Below, one piece after another: positions 1 through 14,072 of a DNA stretch of 64,000 nucleotides (positions within the stretch are counted from its first letter, which is position 1; every line of letters starts with the position of its first letter). Where the stretch lies: NCBI RefSeq assembly GCF_947623445.1, contig NC_135244.1, positions 8,308,001-8,372,000 on the forward strand, written 5' to 3'. This DNA is from Clavelina lepadiformis. Its lineage: Eukaryota > Chordata > Ascidiacea > Aplousobranchia > Clavelinidae. The position numbers and the translations under genes were made by a program. The notes beneath the pieces are model-generated. The model was not told where the DNA came from. It searched no databases and saw only the letters and a list, made by a program, of their open reading frames with translations.

Positions 1-3000
1 TGCTGCATTTGATACTAGCAGTTCTAATGATTTTTCAGGTGAAAAACTTATATTAATTACACCGGTTGTATTTTTAAAATTTGTCAGGGTAACAAGTAAA
101 ATAAAAATCACATTTTTTGGTACAATGTTTTTTATTCTTTTCTGGTTAAATATGGCTATATCTCACATCAATATATGCCTGTCTGAGATTATATATTTTA
201 ATTGCAGCAACCACATCTTCTTTGCCAGTATCAGATAGTACCACAAACACTGCAGGTGAAATGTGTGTTTATGTTGCTTCTTACAATCTCTTGGCTTTTA
301 TTTAATTTTTCGAGAATGCAACCATATGAATTATGGTAGAAATTTGTTTTTCAGTATTTTGTTTTTTGCATGTTACTTAAAACTTTAACATCTTTAATGA
401 TTAATTTCTGTCAGACACTGCCACAAAATTATTAGTACTTGCTGAAAGCAGCACCGCACCTAGTATCTCAGATTTTTCAACCTTGGCTACCGACATTTCC
501 TCATCATCTAATAATACTACTCAAAGATATATAACAATGTTGAATGAATTGACTGAATCTCATTTTAATTCAGAAGGTGAAATGAGCTTTTAATTCTTCT
601 TAGTAATCTTAGAACTGCTTAATTTTGTCATTTTTGCACTCGATATTATGTTTAATATAAAAGTGTAGAGTTCTTGCAGCTTTTATCAGAGCTTTTCTTC
701 GTTTTTAATTTGGCTGATTGGTGACATGTCAATGCGTTAACCAGAAGCATTTATCAATTAATTATTTCTCAGCTTCTTTATTGTAATATATTTTACACTA
801 ATATATCTATTAATTGCTGATAAATTACTACCACAGCTACTTCAGAAACATCAGATTCCACAATTTACGTGACCAATTCTGACAGTGTGTCAGGTGAACA
901 TCTTGTGTGGTTGTGTTAATGTATTGTATAAAGTATGGTGAACTCGTTAACTCTCCGTAGTTTATAATTTGCGAAATAGCAACAAAACAAGGCACTGCAA
1001 ATTATGGTTTGCTTTTAATTACATTTATTTATAGTTAACGTTTTTGGCTTCCAGAAATGCTGATTAATACAAACCTAATTTATTTATACTGTTTGATACT
1101 TTTTCAAAATTTATGATTATTGTAATCTTTGCTGTGTGATTGCTGTCAGATATAGCAACAACATCAATACTTGGTGAAAGTAGCACCGAAAGTAGTATTA
1201 TACATTCTTCTCCCGTTGTCCCCTCCATTTTCCCAGCTACTAGTGACCTTTCGTCACGGTATAATACAGTTATTACTGATGTGACTACATCTAGTGTAGT
1301 TGACCCAACAGGTGACATTTCATTTTCTATTTTTTTAACCAATTTGTTGCTTTTTGTGACATTACTTTTAGTTTAATTGCTATAACTTTTGGTTGTGTGA
1401 TGCCACTTTTCGATTTTATGTTGTTAATTTTTATCAGCAGGTTAAAAAAATGTTGTGTGTATAGCATTTATGTCTCTTTTTTATTTATAAGTTTTTTCTT
1501 CATACACTCACGAAAGATAGTTTAAAACCATGATTCTTGTGTTGAGCTACCATAAAATATAACTGACTCTTGAAAATACTTCTTACCTATTTTCACATAT
1601 ATACCACAATCATAATTCAGTATAATACATCAGTTGGAAATTTTTTTATCATATATATGCTTCATTTACGTGGTAATATATATTATTATGATATATTTAT
1701 GAGTTACATTTATTTCTAAAAAAGAAGTTGCCAAATTAGTGAATGTAGTTTCGTTGTGTGCATTAGATGGATCTTCCACTACAAATGCCCCAGAAACTGG
1801 AATAAGCACAACTAATCCTGGTAGGTTTTTGTTTGAGTTTTTCTTTACTGTGTTTAAGGTTAGGGCACAGTGCAAACAGTTTATTGTGGCAATTATTAAC
1901 CATCACATGATCAAACATATTGGATTTGTTAGTTTTACTATTTTATGAGATAATGGTTGGTGTGTGTTAAACAGTCATGGTATGCTCTGTGCTATGCTCT
2001 TAATGCTCTACCTTAATAACTTAATAACTGGGTTGCATTGGTATTTCATTCAGAATACAGTTTTTAAAAGCCAACTGCGCTTCTTATTGTTTGGTATATA
2101 TTATGTCTGAAAATGTGATGAAACTGTCATGTGCTTTTTTCAACATCAAATGCTCACTGCAGCTATATGCACAAAAGTCAAGGCTACCAATTTATTAAAC
2201 AACACTTATTATAAATGCTTTCATAACAACTCAATAAATTTCATAGGTTTGAAATTTATGAGTACACTGTAGCTGCTTTTTGGTGTTGTTTTTAATAGAT
2301 TAGCTTATGTAATGTAAAATGCTACTTTAAAAAGTATAACGTATGATTGAATTGCCTTAAAGTTAAAACATCTTAAGAATTTACAGCCATTTTACTACTA
2401 TGCATATAGATATAACAATAATTAATTATTGGCAATGATCGACAACAAAAAATAACTAACATGGTGTCAAATGTGTAGGATTTTTGAAATTTAAAATTTG
2501 TTTACAGGATTTGTGGTAACTGAAGTTCCAATGGTGGAAGCTGCAACTTTATACGCAGTTGCTGGCACACTCGGTGGTCTTTTGTTTGTCTGTTTCATAG
2601 TCATTGCATATCTGGTGTATAAAATTTGCAAACCATCAAAAGATAGTGATGACAAATCGATTCTTGATGAAACTTCTTCAACTTCGGTAAATGCAATACC
2701 AGTAACTAACATGTGTTTCCTTGAATTTTGTTATTATTGTCACTTCTTGTGATAATTTTTGATTAGAACAACCTAGTAAGTATAATAGTATACGAACATC
2801 TTGTTTTTGAGTGGTATTGGTTGGAGTTATTTGTAAGAAAATTGGCATGTACTATTAATTGTAAATGCTGACTTTATTATAAATGACACAAATAACAATA
2901 TTTGCACAGCTATTGCTATATATAATGTAGTTGTTATTGGCATAATCTACATTCTATGATACTAATGTTAAAATTGAAAATTTGAGGTATAGTGTTATGT

Positions 3001-6000
3001 AACACTTTGTTTTATATGTAGTTATTTATCGTTTTCCTTATCGGGTATTGAATGAAAAATATTTGACAAAACCTTGACGTGAATATCATCCTATATTACA
3101 GCCAAGTGTAACCCACACAAATTTTGCTTACGAATACGGTGAAACAAATGATGATCATGATAATGAACCAGCACCTGCTGAAGATCCCACTTATGGTAAA
3201 TTTTCAATATATACAATATGCAACTTTAACCAATAGAAATTGCTTCACATCATTTACAGAACGCAATGTTGTTTGATAGAAAACGATCCTGCTCAAGCCA
3301 CTGAAGTAGAAGTCGAAGATGAAGCTTTGAACGTTCAGGAGGATGACAGTGGTACTGAAATAAATGACTATGAAGAGCTTGAAGAAAATGATGGTGAAAC
3401 ACCTGCTCCAATAGAAGAATATGAAGAGGCACCTCCTGCGCCTCCAATTGTTGTTAATAATGCTGAAGAAGCTGCGACATCATTCATAGATGAAATGTTT
3501 GTGGCGATAATAATTATAACACTTAACTGTTTTCTGTAGTTTGCTGTGAAACGTTGCTTAAAGTGGTACTTGGAGTTTGTAATAATTGATGCTATTTGTT
3601 TTTTAGCCCAAATGGCATTCCTGGAATAGCTGTTGCTGCTGCTGCCGCCTCTGCTGCAGTTGTTGCCGCAGCTGAATTTTCTTCCAAGGCAATTGACGGA
3701 GATGAAGAAGATGATATTCACGATTATGGCTATGCCTTTAAACAAGGACAAGTCAAAGCTGATAAAATTCTCAAGGTACTATAAATTGTTAAGATAACTT
3801 TTAAAACATTGTCGTGGTGCTCATTAACATGAAATTGAAACAAATTTTGTTCTGTTATGTTGTTAAAGAATGGAGAGTTTGGAGAGACACGGTTGGTCAC
3901 AATTGAAAAGTATGGATTGGATAGAACAGACACGCAGGCTGTTGTTAAAAGTTTGGAGTGAGTTGAAGTGCTTTTATCGTTCTTTTAAAATTGTTAATTG
4001 GAGGCAAACTATTTCACGATTTAAAACGTTTAATACTTCTGGAATTTTTGGCATAATTTTTATTCTATTGGTTTTCTACAAAATTCACTTTTCTATTAGA
4101 ATCGGTTCAGCATCAACTTCTGATGTGAATAGCTGCCATGCTAAAATTAGACTGATGAAAAAGGCGTGTGAACAAGAACATTCTAATATCTTGCAATTCT
4201 ATGGCACTCATGAAGATGCAGGTAAAAATAAAACTGATTACAGTATTTTAAAAAACAGTTCGCAACTGTTTTGTTTAATGTTTGACGTCTGTCGTTTTTG
4301 GTTATTTCAGGGCAGATTCACGTCGCTACCATGTATGCACCACATGGAGATTTAAACAGTTACCTGAAATCTGTTAAAGCTGCCGAAGATGTTGAACCTC
4401 ATCAACTGATGCTTATTATTGCTGGAATTGGAAAAGGCTTGCAGTTTTTACACGCCAAGTAATTACGGCATATTAGGCCTGAGAACAGACATCGTATTTC
4501 GGCAAATGAGCAGATATTTTATTTTATGCAGAAAGTCCAGTAAACTTTTGCTATATACGAAAGGGATTGGCTCAAAGCAATTTTAGAATAATGTCCCAAG
4601 CAGCAAAAGTATGATATTTTAATTTGAGTTGGGCTTTAGAAATTCCATTGACAAGTGAGACAGCTGCCTATAATCAGCTTTGTCTCCTGTTTGTTCAAGT
4701 GTCCTTGAATGGCCTGCTGTGATCTGAATGACTTAACGTAACGCCTATTACGTTAAATAACGATGTTCCCAATATCAGTTTATAAAGCTGGAGTTTGGCC
4801 AAACCAGTATGCTATGTTTGCCATAAAATAAGTAAAAATAACAACATGGCTAAAACGTTTTCAAACGTTAACGAAAGATATTACCTACAAAAACAGAAAT
4901 ACGTTTAAAAAAAGTGCGGGATAAATTTTGCTTTATGAAAGATCACGACCAAATTCATTCAAATTACGTTACTTGTTTAATGTTCATAAAATGTATTCGT
5001 GAAGCGACTACAGTTGGAAAATTGACTGGGATCTCCGTTGTTTTTGGAGTGCGTACTTATGTCTACCTTGAAGAGCAGCACAGAAAAGCAACTCTTGGAT
5101 TATTGATTAAGCTTACCCGTTTGATATGGTGATGTAAGGCGCGGAAAACATTTGTAAAAGTCTTAAACGGTTTATTTCAACGTTGCTTTACATATCGCTG
5201 TTTTCGAAACTGTACTGTGCGTTACAGAAACAACAAATATCATGATTGAGCTAAATATTATCTCGATAGAAAACAGAAAGTTAAGTGAACACATAGCCGT
5301 TTTAAAATTAATATTTTTTTGTGGCATTTGAACACTGAAATGATGTTTGTTTGCGAACGTAACAGCAAACAGTGCAAAGTTTGCTTAGTTATGTATATAT
5401 ATATACCTTCTATTAAGAGACCCTTCATTGTCAATCATCAACCTTATTCCTGCTTTGCTCTAGTTAGTGGTGTTGTATTAAATTTTTGTTCATTTCTTGT
5501 TTACAACATTTAAGCAATTTTTTTTAAATTACAGTAAATTTACCGTCAAAATAAACAGTTTAAGAAAACGATGTTTATACAGTAGTGCCATAATTTTTTC
5601 ATGTAAAATTGTTGATAAATACTTAGTTCATTTTATAATGGGTATTAACTATTTGCAGAGACATTGTCCATTGTCACTTGCGGTCAAAATGCATCATGCT
5701 GGATTCTGAATTTAATGCTATGATCAGCGACTACGAAAACAATGAAGTGACTTCAGTGAAGGTAATTTGACTTAATAAATAATTTAATGCGTTACGTGAT
5801 GTAGCGTACTTACAAAATAAGTTACTAAAACTCAGCGAGTGTATTGTGCAAATTTTATGTAGAAATAGGCCTCACCCTTTGACACAAAAGGAACTAAAAA
5901 GGCGCGTACCTTTTACAGCATAGTTGAACAATGCTGTTGTTCTGTTTTAATTGGTTTGTGCCTGTTTGCTATAGTGACGCGAACAAGATTGTAAATCGTA

Positions 6001-8856
6001 GATTGTTTGCTTTCCAGCCCGATGACGACAGAAAGAGATGGCAAGCCCTTGAAGTTCTCGGTGGCGAGCTCAGTGTTGCGGCGTCTGACATGTTAGTTTA
6101 AAAACATTTGTCGGAAGTAATAATATTATAAAGTACACAATCATACAGGCCTTTGTAACTCGTTCAGTTTACTGCTTTTAAGCTGATATAAAGTACAAAC
6201 GTGACTTATTTCACAGCTACAACAAATTTTAACCCTTGCATGTGTTTTCTGGAAGCAATTACGCTCATGTTCAATCGGTTTTCACAGCAGTTAGTATGCA
6301 TATGGGTTTACTTTCATTTCTGATGTAATCAGTAAAACAAAAGTGATAGTTATAAAAAGTGGTTGATGTATCAATTTAATATTAGATTTTGAAATGACAT
6401 TGTCCTATAGTTCAAAGACCCTGCAATCTTTGCTTATTACGTTTACCCACCTGTGACGCAAATAGCAATTGCACAGCTAAATATGGCATTGCTACAGTTA
6501 TTCAACTTTCGTGCATATATTGGCGTTCAATATATTTGCACCGTCTAATTTAAAGCAAGATATTTTTGTACATGCAAGTCAACCCGTTTTTGTTGGTTCA
6601 CTGATTGTGAAACAAATTTTCACATTTCTGGACAATTATTTTTTACAGATGGTCCTTTGGTGTTGTTATGTGGGAAATTACGTCATATGGAACAACGCCC
6701 TACGTGGACCTTTCCGAAAACGAACTATACAATTACCTTGCTGATAGCAACAGACTGAAGCAGCCTTCCGGATGTTCTGATTCTCTGTGAGTGGTAGATT
6801 ATGTTATTTTGTGTAGTTTTAACTCATTTCTTTGTTGCAAACTACATATTTGTGCCTTGATTGGTTCATAACAGTAACACACCTGGTCATTCACTAGTGA
6901 CTTTATATTGTTATACTTTTATCAAAGCATGCATGTATTCCGTAGTCCGCACAATTGCTGTTGGATAATGTCTCTACCGCACTTGCCTTCTATTCTTATT
7001 GCTTGACAAATATTTCCGTATTCTCGTAAAAAGAACTTTGTTCGCTACCGCTTTTTTTAGGTTTTACTTGATGGAGAGCTGCTGGAACAAGGACACTCGT
7101 TTCAGGCCTGACATGTACGTTCTCAATGGAAACTTGTCTGAGAAATTACTGGAAGATTCGAACGTAAGTGATAGGAATATCATTTGCACGTTTAATTGTT
7201 ATGCACGTTGTTATTTTGCAATTGACTTGAAGAAATTTCGCCGTTTGTTGATGGTATCGAAGGAGGGTAGGCCGTATATGATCAATTACTTGTATGGGTC
7301 AACACTAGTTTACGAAATGTTGGAAAGTGAGGAGAGTTGCTGATTATCTTGTTTTGAATTTGATTTGGTACTTTGAATAAAGCATAAGTTATAGAAGAGA
7401 ATTTTGGGGTTTTTCCACAACTTGCCGTAATATCAAAAAACATCTATTTGCCAGTGGCGCAATGCATTTTTGTCGTGTTTTTAACTATTATAAGAATAGC
7501 ATTAAACGTTGCGGTTTGCGTGCATCACATCAATAATCTCAAAGATTAAAAGAAGCTATTACGTAATCCATCACTTTCCGACATATCGTTAATTAGTACT
7601 GCTTATGTGTTTGTTTATTTTTATAAACATACCAACTATCTTTTGTGAGAACAATTTAAGGCACGTGATTGTGATGTGCGGTGGTGGATTATAAGGTGAA
7701 TCTGAAAATGGTTTATGATTGCGAACGGTATCCAACTATCCATGAAGTGCCAAATCCATTACATGCCGTTTGAGTTTGTGGCTGCTTCCTATATAATCTT
7801 GGCTCTTTTTGCTGAAAATCTTCAATAAAAATTCAAGCGAAATACGAATTCAAGAAATTTCTTATATTAGAGTAGCATTTCAATAGGTTGCTTTACTTAT
7901 TTATGCTTGTACCCGTTTTTTCAGCAACTTATTAAACCCCATGAGCATTTTGAACAACCATTGTTTTTGGGTCGGGCATCTCGTAGAATTATCCCTTTGC
8001 CCCTAAAAACTAGCAATGATTCGCTGGAGTTTTCCCCTGAGAGGTATAAACTTGGGACTTGAAAATCAAACTTGCATGAACGCATGAAATCTATCTGTAA
8101 TTGGTGTGGTAGATAACACCTGATCTTTTGCGTAGTAAAGTTTTAAAATTTTGCTGGTTGTCGAGTTACATTTTGTTGCTGCTGAAGCAAAGCATCGTAC
8201 ATATTCATTGTGTTAGTAATTGTCAGTTTGATAAACCTATTTGGAAAAACATGTATAAGAATAAGAATGCTGTTATCGAAGTGATACTTTAACTGAAGTG
8301 AACTGCATGCCGGCGTTTGAAAGCAGCATTTTCCCAAAAGCATGACGACAATAGTCTTCAGCAGACTTTTGGATATTTCACACATCATTGTTTGTTATTT
8401 ACCACCGTTTCTCATATAATTGCGCTTTTCTTGGTTGCAATTATACTAATTATACTACAGAGACCTAACCATGGGTCGATGTTGAAATAGCAGGAAACGA
8501 CCTGCTGTTGACTTTTACGCAATTCAATTACACAAAGACCGCACTCATATACTAACTTTTTAGTTATAAACATAACAGCACAGGCACCTATACCATGCAC
8601 CTGTATATGTGATCTTTTATGTCATCATTAAACAAACGATTTATTTCTTGCTCCTACATTCTTTTGAAAGTAATCAGCATATTCTGGCGCTTTGCAGGAA
8701 CTTATCGGCTTGGATTTAAGTTCAGGACCCGCCAATCGCGGTATTGACCCAAATGACGTTTCAATAACGATCCCCGATGACCCGACATCCCCTTACGATG
8801 TGATTGTGAAATCTTCGCAGCTACAACAACGTTCTGAAGACATCACCGCACTTTGA
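1..8856 (+). CDS. Receptor tyrosine pseudokinase, PTK7-like kinase domain, 3' part of gene
   Basis: Partial gene; the 5' end is outside the window. Exons read: 1-38, 208-255, 415-576, 837-893, 1150-1311, 1767-1820, 2508-2686, 3102-3195, 3280-3496, 3607-3775, 3869-3957, 4100-4221, 4311-4458, 5659-5761, 6018-6091, 6649-6786, 7061-7163, 7925-8043, about 8721-8856 (TGA 8854-8856); about 736 residues. The first six exons are all phase 1-1 and Ser/Thr-rich, giving a mucin-like ectodomain. Exon 2508-2686 holds one membrane helix (LYAVAGTLGGLLFVCFIVIA). An acidic, Pro-rich juxtamembrane part follows, then a kinase fold: glycine loop NGEFGE, beta-3 lysine in AVVKSLE, an APHGDLNSYL hinge, the C-lobe SDIWSFGVVMWEI and the RFRP motif. 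The catalytic HRD is HCH and DFG is DYE, so phosphotransfer is unlikely. The GEFGE...VKSL and LxQPxGC...LM..CW stretches look most like PTK7, but PTK7 has Ig domains and this does not. Splicing into the last exon is uncertain. The kinase fold is sure; the orthology is not. Confidence 0.8.
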
Positions 8857-11800
8857 AATCATCTGACTATGAACTCAACAAACTGTCGAGTTTAGTTCTT
8901 TTTGTTTGTTATCTTTGTCATTTTTGTTGTTATATGTTAATCAATTTTCAACTATTCTTGCTTTGAAAATCCTCTCCTACTCTTCATATACTCGTTAATT
9001 TAGTGTTTTACCATTTTCATATATTTTTTCAAATTTTTTGCGCAATTTCTGTGAAGATCTCCTATAATAATTTCTTGAGTTAAAACTGTTAATTTTGTGT
9101 TGACTGTGACTAATTACTGTGGACTTAAATTATGCTGTGGGCTTAGTAATTACAAACAAAAGTTATTTAATACGCCTCCCTATTGTTTATTTGCAATCTA
9201 ATTTAATTTTAATTGCTTCACTACTTTTCATGTTTTCCAGTTGTTTGAAGCATGTACTGCTATACCGTAATCATATCATTGTTTGATCATTCAGTGTCAA
9301 TGAAATGAAAACTGATCAAAGTTACCTTGTTTATTTAATTTTAAAATTATCGTCTTCCTCATTTTTACTGAAAATCGATGCCTTTACATTTTACTCGTTA
9401 TGTTCATCTTTTTTGTGTAGTCTTACTAAGCGGAAATAGTCAGTGCAATTTATGTAATTACAAGTTTAATTTTAAAAAGCTGAATCTGAATTCTGTTGAT
9501 TGCTGGTCATGAGGAAGGTTATTAATATAGAAATATTATAGAAGCATTTAGTATAAACATTAAACAACCTCCTAAGAAATGGTGCTTGACAGTTATTCTT
9601 TAATGCGAAGCTAAAGCGTTATACTTGTTATCTGTCTCAAATTTATCCCCGTTTATTTTTGTTTACTGAGATTCTCACGTAAGATGATAACATTCTTGGA
9701 CACGTAATGGATGTATAGGTTTCAGTTTACGGCTATATTACCAACGAGAATGAATTACTGCACGCAGACAAATGCTAATTGTTTACGTGCAATGATTCCG
9801 GCTGTAGGTCTTAGCAACAGTCTTGCAAAAGCATTAATTTACTTTTAAAAGTAAAAAAGAATGAAGTTATACACAACAAAGGTGTTGTTGTTGTTGTTAT
9901 TTTCACCAAATTTTTTCTACTAACTCTTGATTACTAACATCTTTGAGTCCAGTCGCTTTCTCGAAAGCTGACTCCTCGGCGCAGAGCAGACGTAAAAACA
10001 AGTAATTAATAATATTAACAAAACTAAATAAAAGCAATTAGCAATTCGACACCTGTTGAAAATGCCTGTTATAACTTAGACGTTTATATGACAATATATA
10101 TCATCCTCATGGCGAGCTTCTGTAAGGCTTTTCTTTGTCAGGCAAAATTGAAAAGTTTAAAAAGTTTGGCACATTCTAAAATTTTATACCGTTAACAACC
10201 TAATAGTTCCTTTATATTTGAAATAATGCGTATATGGTTGAAATGTTCTAAAAGTCCGTCCCCCAGGCCAAAGAATGCGCGGCAGCTCTAAATTTCAAAG
10301 TTTGATTTTAGAAATCATCCCGGCACTACATTGTATGTTCAACTTATGTCCATTTAAAATATTCATTTTAATTTCTAAAAACTTTGCTTTCACTCGTAAC
10401 TCGGGACATTAATCGGTTTTGCAATACTTTGCAATTAATTCACAAAAAATCTCCCTCCCTGTTGTCTAATGTTTTTGGGCACAAGCAACTATCTCGTCTT
10501 ATTAGAGTAAACCTTGCTTTTTATAACTGATCTTTCAAAGTATAAGGATATATGTTATAGGTATTATTTAAAAATGCTCAATAAGCAAATAAAATAAAAC
10601 CATCTTGGGAGGGCAGCAAGGATGGTCTGGTTAAAAACATGGATGGAATAGCCTTTTATAACTTAGTATATAGGTTGATTTGTGGGTAAAACGCGTGAAA
10701 AATAAGGGCTATGAAATAGTTCACAATACTTATATCAAAATATTATATCGCTTCAATTGATGTTATAAATCTACTTTGAAAAATGTAAAAAGGGCAAAAA
10801 ATTAAAGTTAAATCTCGTATTAGCTCATGATACTAAATATTGGCCTAGACCTCGTACCACCTAGTATAGTATTCTAAACATAATATGCTTTTCATGTATG
10901 ATTTTCTATATTTTACAAAAACATCAAAAACATAATTTAGCATCAAACACGACAGGAAATCATCGAATATACCAAGATATTTTATTTAATAAAGACAAAA
11001 CTTATCCTTCTTGATTTTTTATACCGTAGGTTTCTTGACTTTAACAAATTGAAACAGGCTGACTAAAACTTCAACGAACACAATAAAGTAAGGTTTTTAA
11101 AACAGCCCAATGAGACACCATACAATAATTGACTACTTAAAAAGATCTTGCGACAAAATATGGAGTTTCAAAATCACTATTCAAGTTCAAGTTTTGGATC
11201 GATACATAATTCAGTATACCATAGGCCGATATGGGTTATAAAAAGATTTTTCAAGAGAATTATTAATAGTCAGATGATTCCAGTAAACCTGCTTGATAAA
11301 AACCGCACCGAGAGTCACCTAATGTAATATCTAATTATCGACTATAATAAGCGAATCAGTCCAATCATGTTAATCATTTCTACACACTTTACACTTAATA
11401 TACAACACAAAAGGTAAAATTCTGTTTCATCCTACAGTTAACCCATAAATCAAGACGTATTTAGTTTCTTACTTATTAATTATTCTTACTTCAAAAGCCA
11501 TTACAAAATTGTCACGTTTCAATTTTAACAAAGAAGATTATCTGTGTAACTAAATTAATTATACGTTTTAAACCCACCACATTTCTCGCGTTATTATTCT
11601 CACGTTACTTAATTATAAAACAAATGCAGTTTTCACACTTATCGCGTCGTATAAAATGCTGTAATTGCTCTCATGGGTGTCCCCACAAATCAGTTAATTG
11701 GAGAAATATAAGTTTAATAGAAGGCAAGTTTTGTTCTGTGAATTATGGTGAAATGAAAACAAAGTAGATAAAAAGCTTGATTTGGAAGAACAAAGGGAAA

Positions 11801-12278
11801 AGCAAGGATCAAAATGTAACAAACACCATGACTATTTTTTGTTTATTACTAATATCACGTGCACAAAATTCCTAACAGTTACAATATGGATAGATACAGT
11901 TACAATATAAAAGCAAAAACCGAGAAAATCTACAATCCTGATTTCTATTTACACCGTACCGACTAACTACCGACTTATAAGTCGAGCTAAGATAAAGTTT
12001 ACCGTAATTATTTTATATTCAAAATACGCAATGAGCAAGCGTTATAAATTTTGTAAAGCACAGTTGCACAAGTTTGTTTTCCTTTTCCAAAAACAAAGCG
12101 TCAGCAAACAAATTGATCTGAATGCAGCACATCCCATGCACGCTTTCCTTTGAAGGACTTCTGGTTCAGCATAAATCATTAGATGTGGATCTTGGATTAC
12201 AGAGCTAGTCAAAAAAATGGTTATTAGATGTCGCCTTCTGTGCGAAATGTTTTAGGCTTATAACTATACGCATAATTT
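8857..12278. other. Intergenic, no gene recognised
   Basis: AT-rich sequence between the 3' end of the receptor gene and the 3' end of the LRR pseudogene, which converge. It holds a short (TTG)n microsatellite at 9882-9900. No exon-like stretch with matching splice sites was found on either strand. Confidence 0.6.
9882..9900. repeat. (GTT)n microsatellite
   Basis: Run of GTT units read directly in the sequence. Confidence 0.9.
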
Positions 12279-13137
12279 TTACTTTGATTCCTGCATCTGT
12301 TTTAGCCATTTCAGTTTGCAGTCGCATGTCCAGTGCTTTCCCCAAAGAAAGAACTCGGAAATGGAAGGAACAGTTTCACGTGCAAATAAAAGAGCATTTA
12401 ATGTCTTGAAGGGGTTATCGCACAACCAAAGAGTCTGAATTACGAAATACAGTATTCTTTCGGTTTAAGTTATCCCGTTTTTGAGTCCTTTCTACCCACC
12501 ATTTAACTAAATCAAAGTTGTGTAGACGTACAGTACACACCAGGTAATCAAACTTTGTACCAAGAATGAGAGATTTTCTTGACTAAAATTTTAGAAGCAA
12601 ATTACAACCGGTGACTTGTGATAATAAATTCTCGACAATACCTGCTGGTTGTGAAGACCGTCAAGGGCACCAACTTCCATTGTAGAAATGTTGCTCAAAC
12701 TGAGGTCAATTGTTTGCACCGATTTTAAGCCATCAAAGGTAAAATTGGTTTACGTGGCACTTCATGACATCTAATATTGTTAGTTTAGTTAAACCGTGGA
12801 AGGCGTGGTCCTCGATTGCTTTCAGGCTGCTTTCCCATAACTCCACTGCTTGTAACTGCATGCAAAAAGTTTTCAGAAAAATAGAAGGAAAATTGCGCAA
12901 CTCATAGGTAAAACCGGGTACGTAGAAATGCAGCAAGCTACCTCTGTTAGATTGCTGAATGTGTGGGAAGGCACGACTTTAAAAGGGTTCCCCACCATAT
13001 CAAAATGTTGATGAGTGCGAGGTAAATTTTCTGGAATTCTTGTGAGATGATTAAATCGAAAACTTAACATCTGCAACTGAGTGTTTCTTGTAAATAAAGA
13101 CAACACGATATGCGTAACTTGAATACAGTATCTAATA

Positions 13138-14072
13138 CAGTGAGACCTCGTTAATCCGGACCACTTCGTTTCGTCAAAAAATGTCGGTTTAGCGGGGTTT
13201 CCGGATTATTGGAAAGTAAAAAATCAATCAATCTTGCAAATGCAGCACCGTGTTCAAAACGCAGTATGCACCTTACTCCAATTCTAAGTACCGAGTTTCT
13301 GGCTGGACAGCAACAAAAATAAAATTATATTTTTTGTATGATCCGACCCAGTGTCGAACCCCAGAACCACCGTATTAAAGACGAATGCTCTAAGCCAGAA
13401 GTGACGAACATGCGGCCGCAAATCGGTTTGACAACCGCTCTTGCATGGCGAAGCATTCCGGCGGGACCAGCAGTCTAGAACTTTCTTAGGCCTGTTTCCA
13501 ATTTTTGCGCAATGCGATATCAAAAGCTGATAGCACGATTGAGTCGCAGCAGTATGTCTTCAATAGATTGCCGCACTCAACCTATGTAATGTACGTATTT
13601 TTTTGCGACCGCGGAAGCGTTGTTTGTTAGTGTTGATGAACAATTTATTTTTTCGTTTCTAAAATACTGTACAGTATTTCATAGTATGACTAAAAAGCTG
13701 TGCGGCTTACTCAGCTGTAACTGACAAAGTGGCTTGCCACAACGAATAGGACCGTCACCGCTGCTACAACGTCATTATGCAACACAACGTAATTATGCGT
13801 AGATAATAATCGGCTATTGTTTCGTCAACAAACTAACATACTGTATTAGGACAATCGTGAATCATTTTCGCTTAACTGTTAATAATCCGGTTTATCGGAT
13901 TTTATTGCTATTGATTTAGCACATTTGTTCCAAAACTTTTGTGTCGGAGTCGGACAGCGGGGTTTCCGGATTAAAGGGGTAAAATGCATAGGAAGAAATC
14001 CGTTCCCGGCAGTTTTGTGTCGGATAGCGTGGATTCCGGTTCATCGGGGTCCGGATTAACGAGGTCCCACTG
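13138..14072. mobile_element. Non-autonomous pogo/Tigger-like DNA transposon, 935 bp
   Basis: Ends are inverted repeats, about 25 bp with one mismatch: CAGTGAGACCTCGTTAATCC on the left and CAGTGGGACCTCGTTAATCC on the complement of the right. It is flanked by TA at 13136-13137 and 14073-14074, the target duplication of Tc1/mariner/pogo elements. CCGGATTA-type motifs recur inside near both ends. No transposase reading frame is seen. It sits in an intron of the LRR pseudogene, about 60 bp from an exon. Confidence 0.88.
13338..13402 (-). repeat. tRNA-like (SINE head) fragment inside the pogo-like element
   Basis: On the minus strand the segment reads like a degenerate tRNA: A-box-like GGCTTAGAGCATTCG, an imperfect anticodon arm, then a B-box-like GGTTCGACACT (complement of 13350-13360). 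It is probably the promoter head of a SINE. It is too degenerate to be a working tRNA gene. Confidence 0.5.

Noticed and set aside
3240-3279. Acceptor TTTACAG at 3255-3261 for the acidic juxtamembrane exon of the receptor
   Set aside because: Entering there in the required phase reaches a TGA at once; the acceptor GATAG at 3279 keeps the frame.
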